Notes under the pieces: model-generated
Databases searched by the model: none
Told to the model about the DNA's origin: nothing
Seen by the model: the letters and a program-made list of their open reading frames with translations, nothing else
In this document: piece by piece, positions 56,201 to 64,000 of the stretch
Position numbering within the stretch: the stretch's first letter is position 1
Layout: every line of letters starts with the position of its first letter
Made by a program: the position numbers and the translations under genes
Source: Antedon mediterranea
Lineage: Eukaryota > Echinodermata > Crinoidea > Comatulida > Antedonidae
NCBI RefSeq assembly: GCF_964355755.1
Contig: NC_092680.1
Span: 20,437,001-20,501,000, forward strand
DNA: 64,000 nucleotides
Direction: 5' to 3'

Positions 56201-57308
56201 TGAAAGGCTAGTGTAACTTACTTGGCTAACTAAACAGTAGGCCTAGGCGTCTACTACTTAGGCCTCTACGCCTAGTTAGGCCCACTAGTCTAGAGGAGGC
56301 CTACCTAAAAAGTAAGTAAAACTGTTATGCGCGATTTGAACGATTTGCGCAATTTGAAATTGCGCAAAAAAATCCTTGCGCAATTTGAAATTGCGCAAAG
56401 AATTCTTGCGCAATTTAAAATTGCGCAAGGATTTTTTTGCGCAATTTCAAATTGCGCAATCAACTTGCGCAATTTCAAATTGCGCAAGAAAATCTTTGCG
56501 CAATTTTAAATTGCGCTGCACAATTTGTAAATTGCGCAAGATAGTTCTTGCGCAATATGACACCTTTGCGCAATTTGAAAACGAACTGTAAATTTTCCCA
56601 TACATGGCTAGGCTAGGCCTAGGCAGAGGAGTTTAAAATTTAGAATAAGACCATTTCAATGAAGATAATGTTAATACTCACTTTTTAAGTTTTTAATATT
56701 AGTTTAAGCTAGGCCATGTAACCTAGTCAGTATCAGTAGTCCAGACCCTAGCTAGGCTAGAGTAGTATAGCCGGCCGCCCGCGCCGCGCCCGCCTGGTGG
56801 AATACCACCGCTTCGTTTTCCTTCGTCGGTTCTTCGACGGTATGCTAACTTATAACAATATTTGCACTACTAAAATAAGGAAATGCGATATTTATCTTTA
56901 ATTTTGAATCATTCTTAGAAATTACTATAAAAATATGGGTGTGCATGATTTCACAATCTGTCGAAAAACCTTGCGCAATTTGCAGATTACTTGCGCAATT
57001 TAATACGTTGCTTGCGCAATTTGAAACACATGTTTCAATTCAAATTGCGCAAGGATTTTTTTTGCGCAATTTCAAATTGCGCAAATCGTTCAAATTGCGC
57101 ATAACAAAACCACCACCACACTGACTCTACTAGTACTACTGCAGTGCACAGCATGCAGTGCATGAACTAAAAATAAGTCAGTAAAGTAGGCCTAGCCTAG
57201 CAGTAGCAGCTAGCTAGGCCTAGCTAGCTAAATACCTGCTGACAAAACACCAACAAACACAAATTTTCGTCTGTGCCTTCTAAAGAAATCTTTTAAGTAA
57301 GTGAACAT
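50297..57308 (-). CDS. PEX3: PEX3, peroxisomal membrane biogenesis factor, complete (12 coding exons)
   Basis: PEX3 is the peroxisomal membrane receptor that docks PEX19 with its cargo membrane proteins. Coding exons (minus strand): 57308-57236, 55977-55846, 55525-55444, 55318-55275, 54691-54570, 53999-53924, 53528-53474, 53014-52926, 51966-51768, 51179-51057, 50730-50634, 50386-50297. All introns are GT-AG, the phases agree throughout, and the sum is 1182 nt = 393 residues (human PEX3: 373). Recognisable blocks: hydrophobic N-terminal anchor after [51 protein letters not shown] with W104 (the PEX19-binding Trp, same number as in human), [42 protein letters not shown] and [13 protein letters not shown]. 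Introns carry MITEs and two minisatellites. Divergent to the syntaxin gene. No frameshift seen. Confidence 0.96.
50406..50684 (-). repeat. Four 72-bp tandem repeats copying the end of PEX3 exon 11 with its splice donor
   Basis: Unit (minus strand): GGACAGATCCATTT ... CACTTTGTGCAG|GTAAGTCC... . The first unit holds the true exon end (donor after 50634). Copies put CAG|GT also after 50562, 50490 and 50418 (the last reads GTATAA). Use of a later donor would bring an in-frame TAA four codons past the exon end. Confidence 0.92.
51480..51691. mobile_element. Short inverted-repeat element (MITE) in PEX3 intron 9
   Basis: TAAAGCGCGGTTGATACTAG left, CTAGTGAAAACCAAGCTTTA right, with GCGACGCAGCGACG and GTTGCGTCGC inside. 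Related ends to 34602-34765. Confidence 0.75.
52033..52920. repeat. 21-bp minisatellite in PEX3 intron 8, about 42 units
   Basis: Unit AATTAGGTTATAATCACACAC. Variants such as TAGACTACGATCATA at 52221 and 52599 are 378 bp (18 units) apart, showing a higher-order duplication. The array ends 5 nt from the exon 8 donor (GT at 52925-52924). A 341-codon minus-strand frame through it is an artefact of the period. Confidence 0.95.
53551..53765. mobile_element. CArG-rich MITE, copy b (partly doubled), PEX3 intron 6
   Basis: AAGCTCTGTCTACACTATCT start, a second partial start at about 53635, right end TTTGATAGTGTAGATAGA. Contains CCAAATATGG twice and CCATATATGG once. Confidence 0.82.
54097..54412. mobile_element. 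GTATTGTCCCC-type MITE in PEX3 intron 5
   Basis: TTAAAGATATATTGTTCCCC at the left, AAAATACATCTT at the right, with the family interior (CTGTCAGACAAT, TTAAAATTAACTGTTTC). Termini slightly decayed. Confidence 0.75.
55026..55255. mobile_element. GTATTGTCCCC-type MITE fragment in PEX3 intron 4
   Basis: TTAATGTATTGTCCCCCAAA then interior as at 46429 (TTGGCTGGCAGCCAATCTGA). Right terminus missing; it ends close to exon 4. Confidence 0.7.
56324..57105. mobile_element. Fold-back element made of TTGCGCAA palindromes, PEX3 intron 1
   Basis: Left end GTTATGCGCGATTTGAACGA, right end TCGTTCAAATTGCGCATAAC. Both ends carry runs of TTGCGCAATTT(C/G)AAATTGCGCAA, about a dozen units on the left (56340-56580) and several on the right (56968-57095). 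AAAAC flanks both sides (56318-56322, 57106-57110) as a possible short target duplication. The centre includes a GC-rich stretch near 56770-56800. No transposase. Confidence 0.75.
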
Positions 57309-57929
57309 TTTGAACCATCTTTTTAAAGTTTATAATGCATTATAGCAAAGTTGGACACATTATACACGCTGTTTTTCCTTTTTGACCTTTCACCTGTCAG
57401 AGAGAGGTCATTCAAGCAAGTGTCAGTCATGTGATGATTTATTTTTCACAAGAAAAACACACACAATACACACTCTTCATCAGCAGCGGATTAGTTCTGT
57501 TTGGCGAGATTGTGACTAGCCTAGCATCTACTAGGTAGGGCCAAGGTACACTGAGTTGGTGATATAAAGTTTCGAACTAAACCGATAATTGTATAACTTT
57601 AGTTCTGTAGGCCTAGGTAAATATTTAGTTGGCTAGCTAGCTGAAAGCGACCAGCCAATCTAAAAACTATAAACGGCCCGCCACAAACGGGACATCCGCC
57701 GCCATCACGAAGGCTACGTACCTGTGTGGGCCTACCTAGGCTAGAAAAATATATTAGGCCTACGGCAATTGTAATTATATAATTATTCTATTAAATAAAA
57801 TACAAAGGAAGGTAGTAAAACATTTATTCATGACAAATCCATGTTTTCATAGATTTTCAAAGATTGCTAACTTTACAATCACCATAATAATAGTTAGTAG
57901 TACTACTGTAGGGTAGGCCTAGCTAGGCC
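57309..57929. other. Shared upstream region of PEX3 and syntaxin, PEX3-proximal part
   Basis: Presumed PEX3 promoter and 5' UTR. Many TAGGCCTAG-like words. The syntaxin 5' exon could also start here, but no donor could be assigned with confidence. Confidence 0.4.
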
Positions 57930-57937
57930 TACTAGGC

Positions 57938-59946
57938 GGGATCCAGTCAAGTCGCCCCATCGCAAAGTCGCCCCATACAAAGTCGCCCCATACAAAGTCG
58001 CCCCATCGCAAAGTCGCCCCAAAACAAAGTCGCCCCGGCACAGTCGCCCCATCGCAAAGTCGCCCCATTACAAAGTCGCCCCATCGCAAATTCGCCCCAT
58101 CGCAAAGTCGCCCCATCGCAAAGTCGCCCCATCGCAAAGTCGCCCACGGTTTTAATCATATTGGTTGCGTTTGATATCGATTGCGTTGTTACTTTGGTCG
58201 CGCTAATGTCGTATAGGCCTACAGTATAATGTTTATCCTATCATAATTTGTGTTTTAATTTTTATTTTACAGGTTTTAATGGAGTGATGTGCTTTTTAAA
58301 AATCATTAAAAAAATAGTCCCTTGTTTGAAAGTTCTAAAAAGATTATCCCTGATTTATATATAGTTTCGAAAATGTTAATTTAATATGATTTTAAAATTA
58401 GTTACCAGAGCCACAATTACGAATCTTTCTTCAACCTACGCGTGGATACCAGCTAATTTTTTAGGATAATATAATAAATGTATAAATGTGTAGTAGCCTA
58501 GGCCTTCCTATAGATTTACAGTAGTTAAAACAATAACAGTGTTGTAAGACAATGAGTGTTATAGGCTACTTATTGATCATTTTGCATTTATTGACAAGTT
58601 AGGCTATGTGTCTTAATTTTATAATGACTTTTCAAAATAAAGAAATAAAAAAAAAAGGATTTCATCGCCAATATGATTGTTTTACATGCAGGTATTTTAG
58701 TAAAATTAAAACGCTACATTTTGACCATGGAAAAACCATCGTACAGTATCGTGTGCGTGTTTTTTAAAAAGGGGAATCCCCGACGGTCAGCACAGAAAGA
58801 CGGCGCAGCTCCGATTGGTTTCAGAGAATGTTTCAGATGGCGAGTCGCCTTTTATTCAACAGCACAATGATCATTTTACTGAAGAAATTCTTTTCAACCC
58901 TTTTGGTTAGGCCTAGAACATTCTAATTATCATGCCTAATAAATATCCTCATATCGGGTATTTATTTAATTTTAAATTAAACAAGACCGTGAAGAGGCAC
59001 GGAATAATACGTACGTACACGGACGTACGACGAATACACACACGCACGTCATCATTTACAACATATAGTGGTGATATGATGCAATTTTATAATGGATATA
59101 ATGATGGGATTGCCTTTCCAGGCTTACAATCAATGTTTATTACGTAATACTATGTATATAATAGTAAACTGAATGTTTATAAATAAATTGTTTTACGTAA
59201 TTTGTTGCATATAAAATAAAAGACACAGACGTAGCCTACGTTTCCTATAAAATATTTCACATTTAAATAATTATGTACTGTTAAATGACATTAATATGCT
59301 GGATAATATTATAATCTTAAACTATGTTTACAAATTATTAATATAGGCCTAATAATAATAATACATATTCATCGACCAAAGTAAAAATAATCTAGATCGT
59401 ATAACATCATTTTATCGCGACCAAATTTAAACGCGACCGATTTCGAACGCGACTGATATCATCGTAAAACTCCGGCGGGGTTTCCCCATCTTCAGATGGT
59501 GCGTTGTAGCGCGGCAACGGCGGAGTAATTACGGGGGTTTCCCCCTGGTAAGCTAGCACGAGTGCGACCGCGGAGTGATTAGTCGGGGGCTTCCTCTCTG
59601 ATATGGGGGTGCGTGCCGATCGTGTGACCTGAGACTACATGATGGAGGGGCTTCCCCTTTTTATGCCTACACGTTCCGTGTTATTTTGTGTATCATTGCG
59701 ACATTTTACGCACTTGTAAACTATTTTTTGACGTTTTGGGGCGACTTTGCGATAGGGCGACTTTGTGATGGGGCGACTTTGCGATGGTGCGACTTTGCGT
59801 TGGGGCGACTTTGCGATGGGGCGACTTTGCGATGGGGCGACTGTGTCGGGGCGACTTTGTTTTGGGGCGACTTTGCGATGGGGCGACTGTGTAATGGGCG
59901 ACTTTGTATGGGGCGACTTTGCGATGGGGCGACTTGACTAGCATCC
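57938..59946. mobile_element. 2.0-kb fold-back element with GGGGCGACTTTGCGAT arrays and apparent 8-bp target duplication
   Basis: Left TIR GGATCCAGTCAAGTCGCCCC followed by about 12 units of AAGTCGCCCCATCGC; right end is the inverted counterpart (units 59738-59938, ending CTTGACTAGCATCC). The order of unit variants (CATCGC, CATACA, CAAAACA, CGGCACA) is mirrored in both ends, so they are one inverted repeat. TACTAGGC at 57930-57937 recurs at 59947-59954. Interior (about 1.6 kb) has two short frames without recognisable similarity and G/C-rich GGGGTTTCCCC-bearing repeats at 59470-59665. It lies between the PEX3 and syntaxin start codons. Confidence 0.8.
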
Positions 59947-59965
59947 TACTAGGCTAGGCCTAGTT

Positions 59966-60105
59966 CATTCCATTCCATATTCCAAATATGGTAGTGATAT
60001 GCCCAAATATGGTGTGATGATATGACAACATCATCATGTCCATATATGGGCCCATCACATTTTTTCGTCACATAATAAAGTTTTACAGTGTAGTAGACAA
60101 AGCTT
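59966..60105. mobile_element. CArG-rich MITE, copy c, just upstream of syntaxin coding exon 1
   Basis: CCATATTCCAAATATGGTAG ... GTCCATATATGGGC ... GTAGACAAAGCTT. Left end truncated. It ends 28 bp before the exon start at 60134. Confidence 0.78.
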
Positions 60106-60133
60106 AAGGAGTAACAATGCTTCTTTTTTTCAG

Positions 60134-63100
60134 AAATGTCGAGGCAAGGCGATTTTGGTTATGGTGCTTTTGGGGGAAGTAGAAACCAGTTTAGTGAAGA
60201 TGGTACAGTACAGTTAACCTTTTTGAAATATGTACAGGATTTTGATGAATTATATAATTATTTAATTATTATGATAGTAAATTTTCTCTTGCCTTGAGTT
60301 GGTATCATGTTTAAAAAAAAAGGCCAATAGTACAGTAAATCAACAAAGTTAGTCTTTTTGAATTTTTTTTAATGAAAGTTTTACTTTTATAATTATAATT
60401 ATGTAGGTGGAAGCGAATTTGCATCAATTGTAAAACAAGTCAGCGATGGGATTTTCAAAATTAATAATAGTGGTAAGTAGTTTTAAATAAATCATTTTTA
60501 TTTTATTTTTTTTCTGCTTTGCATGACATCATAGACTTGCCCCAAGTCTGTAGTTATTTCGAGGCTTTTCGATGTTGTCTGAAATACAGTTTCAAGCTTA
60601 AGTAGTATACGTATGGAATACCATAATATGTGCCAAAATATTCATCTATTTACTAATATTAAGTCAAAACTTCGTCTGGAACCCAGACTACATGACATCA
60701 CTGAAAATGTGTGAGATTTTGTTTCCGTACTATAGTCAACTCTCCCAATCCCAGACACCCTTGGGCTGACGGTAAACGGAAGCAGTGAGGTGGGTTCGAT
60801 TGGTCTCCTTTTTTTTTCCGTTTTGCAAAATTTTGTTTTGTTTTAGTTTCATGGTTGCATTTCTCATGGTTTTCACAAGCGCCTTGAGCACTTTGTGGAT
60901 ATGTGCGCTCTATAAATCTTATTATTATTATTATTATATTACGGTACATCAGTAGTGACAGCGTTCATAAAACCACTGGAGTACTGTAGTGGAATTTTAC
61001 TACAACATATTTCATGCATTAAATATATATAAAACATAATTTGGTGAAGAATATTTGCTTTTTTATTGGACACCATTCAATTTTTTATACAATTATTTCT
61101 CTTACTATATAAAATCCTAAACTGTATTATTTAAAACTGATTCTACAATATATAGATCTGTATTATTATAGAAAACAAAGAATGTACAAACTATTAAATA
61201 ATGTTTATAGTGTAAATAATACAAAGCAGACTGCAGGTCTTAATCTACCAGCATAGTTTATCAAAATATGGTTTGCCACTGTACCAATCCAATATGTGCT
61301 GACAAATACTTTATTACTATGTTATATTACTGGTATTTATCACTACACAGTGGCAAATCCAGGATTTTGAAATAGGGAGGGGGTGGTGGGATGGGGGCTA
61401 AAATGGGGAAATGAAGGGCTGACCTTAATTTGATATCCTATCTTTTACATTACAATTTAGGAAATCTATGGGCGGGTGGTGTGCATAGAATCATTTAAGT
61501 TTAATTGGAATAAATATTTTGTTTAAACTTTAGAGTTATTTAAGAATTTTTGATATCATTTGATGGTTAAAATGATTTTTCATTACATTTATTTTTGCCT
61601 CAAATACATAAAAATAATACAATATATTACATGAACAAGGAACAAGACAAAAATTAGAAACACAAATTCAAGCAGGCAGAGACAGGATGCTCAAAAAGCT
61701 AATTACTATCTAGTAGTAGATCTCCTATTGCACTCATATTTAATTTCTTATATTTTTTAGTATCACAACTTGAAAAATCAGTTCGTCAAATTGGAACTCC
61801 TGATGATTCTTTGGCAGTCAGAGATCGAATGTAAACATTTTTTTAAACTTTATATTATAATACTGACTTTTTTTATGTTCACCCCACACCCATATTTTGA
61901 ATATTTATTTAAAGAACATCTTTCATGTGGGAAAATCGCTAACATCATCTAAAGCTGATTTTCCACTAGAGAAATTTGTTCATATGATTTGAAAGCACCA
62001 GCTTATATACATAAATATTTATGTTTCAATCTTCCAAATTCCTCCCTACAAATGCATTATTATAAGCTGGCTCTTTCGATTCGCGCAAACAAACTCGCCT
62101 AGTCGAAAATCGGCTTTAGCCCACCTTTAATTAAGATGGGACCTTCAACCTCTACCATCCAACTTATTAAACAGAGAACCCCCCTATCCACCCACAACAC
62201 ATAATGAGAGTATTTAAATAATTAAAGTACTTTAATAATTGCAATAATGTTTGCATTTTGAAGAGAATGTATGTATACTGTATATAAATGAAAGTTGTTT
62301 TTGTTTTACAGACAAAATACTCTTGTAGGGACAAAGACAGTTGTAACAAAAACAACTGTAAATTTAAGTAATCTTAAGAAAATATCAACAACAGCTTCAA
62401 AGGTAAGAACAATATGCACTACCAGACCTACCAACTCTCCAATTAATTTTAGGAATCTGCCGATATCTTTTGACATCTCCTGCTCTCCCACTAAAATACA
62501 ATTTATTCCATTTTTTTGAAAAACAAAAAGAACAACCCCATAATGTATAAACAATTTTCTACTACAACTACTAGGCTCTAAATAGACCATTTTTGGCCTT
62601 TATTCCAATATTTTAATTTTTTTAATAGCACCCTCTATGGTTTCATATATCTTTCAAAATGTTATAGCACCCTCTATAGTTTAAAAATCATTTTATAAGT
62701 CCTCCCAATATTTCATTTTTTTAAGTTTGTAGGTCTGCATTTCATAATTTAAATATTTCAAAACTGAAGTATTTCAATTAATAAAAAAGAAAATAATAAT
62801 GTTTAATACTTTTTTTTTCTTTCAATTGACCATAAAAGGATGCGAAGGTATCATTTATAATAGTTTTTAAGTATTTTTTAATGTGCTTATTGAGTGTTGA
62901 AAAATTGAAACTAAAGCTCTGTCTACACTACAAAAAAAATGTAATGTTCCCAAATATGGTAGTGATATGCTCAAATATGGTAGTGATATGACATCATGTC
63001 CATATATGGGCACATCACATAACGTTTGATAGTGTAGGGAGAGCTTGCTGCATGTTAACAATTTCATCTGTACTATTATTTTAACTCACTGGATTTACTT

Positions 63101-63865
63101 TCAATTGAGATGTCTTATTTTTAGTTAGTAAATTTAATTTAACCCTCCATTGTCTGTACGGTAATTAATATAATATCTTTTTTTTTACACTAAAAACAAA
63201 ATAATAACTTTACCATTTTATCTAATGGTGCAAACACTATTAATTTGTATCTAATTTAATTGAATTACTAATTACAGATAAAAATGTCTCTGTATTGCAG
63301 TATTTTTAATTGAATTATTTTATTTTGTTGATTTTTATGTATTTTTCACAGTTGGTGATTTTAATTAATGTCAATTAACACTTTATGTTTTAATAATTAA
63401 GTGAAATGTGTGCACATTTTATTCCACATATCCAATGCTTAGAATAGAAGCTGTTCTAACATATTTTTACAGTGTCTACACAAAGTACCCACTAAACTAT
63501 ACCTTGGACGAATTGCCAGGGGAAGGGGATGGGTGCATATTTTTGTTTAACTTGGTTAATTTCAGGTTGTAAGGCTCTGTCTACACTATAAAATTAGTTT
63601 GACAAAAAAATTTGATGTGCTCAATTATGGTGGTGATATGCCCAAATATGGTAGTGATATGACATCATCATGTCCATATGAGCACATCACATTTTTTTGG
63701 TCACATAAAGTGTAGACAAAGCTTCAATCAACCAAGCCACTATGCCTCATGTTCGATTGATAAAAACAAGCATTTATCGTTTCTTTCAGCCTCAACGGTT
63801 ACAATGTGACAGACTTGCAAATGATTTTTCCGAAACAGTTAAACGATATGGAGAAGTTCAAAAGG
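60134..63865 (+). CDS. STX7: Syntaxin-7/12-like endosomal Qa-SNARE, 5' part (runs off the window)
   Basis: Syntaxins 7/12 are Qa-SNAREs of early/late endosomes. Exons seen: 60134-60202 (ATG 60136), 60407-60472, 61761-61830, 62312-62402, 63791-63865; phases 1,1,2,0,0 agree and all junctions are GT-AG, giving 123 residues so far. Matches: a Gly/Ser-rich N-terminus, then FASIVKQVSDGIFKINN, VRQIGTPDDS (compare QLGTPQDS in syntaxin 7) and QRLQCDRLANDFSETVKRY (compare QRLQKERLMNDF in syntaxin 12), i.e. the N-terminal Habc region. The SNARE helix and membrane anchor lie beyond the right edge. TTTTTTTCAG ends 2 nt before the ATG, so a non-coding first exon is expected upstream. Syntaxin 7 versus 12 cannot be decided from this part; a one-to-many ancestor of both is possible. 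Confidence 0.85.
62913..63046. mobile_element. CArG-rich MITE, copy d, syntaxin intron 4
   Basis: AAAGCTCTGTCTACACTACA left, ACGTTTGATAGTGTAGGGAG right. Contains CCAAATATGG and CCATATATGG, plus a mutated TCAAATATGG. Confidence 0.85.
63571..63724. mobile_element. CArG-rich MITE, copy e, syntaxin intron 4
   Basis: AAGGCTCTGTCTACACTATA left, AAGTGTAGACAAAGCTT right. Contains one intact CCAAATATGG; the other positions are mutated (TCAATTATGG, CCATATGAGC). Confidence 0.82.
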
Positions 63866-64000
63866 TTAGTACAGTAAATAGTTAATGTAAATAATTATTC
63901 AAACAAAAAAGTAAACAAATTCTCAAAAAGAGAAAATTATTTTTGCTTAAAAATGTAGATATCAAAATATAAAAAAAAAATTAACATTCATATTATCAAT

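Noticed and set aside
58673-59147. Two short frames in the fold-back interior as a possible transposase
   Set aside because: 65 and 71 codons, no catalytic motif, no spliced continuation visible.
59470-59665. GGGGTTTCCCC words resembling kappa-B sites inside the 2-kb fold-back element
   Set aside because: They fit the consensus but belong to a short G/C repeat; no independent sign of regulation.

Overview
The window is animal nuclear DNA. It is AT-rich, has spliced genes with GT-AG introns, and is dense in DNA transposons, LINEs and minisatellites. Single-coding-exon rhodopsin-like receptors in a cluster, an intact Gypsy element, and many TAGGCCTA-type words fit a marine invertebrate deuterostome, most likely an echinoderm. 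The species cannot be fixed from the sequence, and the echinoderm call is inference.

Left and middle (about 0.4-48.5 kb): a cluster of eight intact seven-transmembrane receptor genes, called R1-R8 here. R1 442-1371(-), R2 2541-3539(-), R3 15182-16207(-), R4 18490-19479(+), R5 24849-25841(+), R6 36438-37373(-), R7 44840-45727(+), R8 47647-48501(+). A truncated copy of R6 lies at 35458-35905. All eight share one framework: N in TM1, D in TM2, (E/D)RY-type TM3, a 'TP' TM6 instead of CWxP, and NPF(I/V)Y in TM7. They fall into subgroups R2/R3, R1/R4/R5, R6 and R7/R8. At least five, probably six, have a splice acceptor 0-8 nt before the ATG, so the likely layout is a non-coding 5' exon plus one coding exon.

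The spaces between receptors are filled by mobile DNA. At 4870-14893 there is a three-level nest: an L1/Tx1-like LINE (+) is split by a second LINE (-), which is split by a Gypsy LTR element with two identical 177-bp LTRs, a 5-bp target duplication and one intact 1360-codon gag-pol frame. At 30767-34063 a 2.3-kb near-perfect palindrome and a 698-bp fold-back element lie inside a larger inverted-repeat element. A SINE with an intact tRNA-like head, a broken Merlin/ISXO2-type transposase and further LINE pieces occupy 37.9-43.3 kb.

Right (50.3-64 kb): two conserved housekeeping genes in divergent orientation. PEX3 (peroxisome membrane-protein import) is complete on the minus strand in 12 coding exons, with phases that all agree and 393 residues. 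A syntaxin-7/12-like endosomal Qa-SNARE starts on the plus strand at 60136 and runs off the window after five coding exons. Their shared upstream region holds a 2.0-kb fold-back element with an apparent 8-bp target duplication. Introns of both genes carry copies of one short inverted-repeat element rich in perfect CArG-box sequences. Two PEX3 splice donors are embedded in or touch tandem arrays: 72-bp repeats that copy the end of exon 11 with its donor, and a 21-bp minisatellite beginning at the exon 8 donor.
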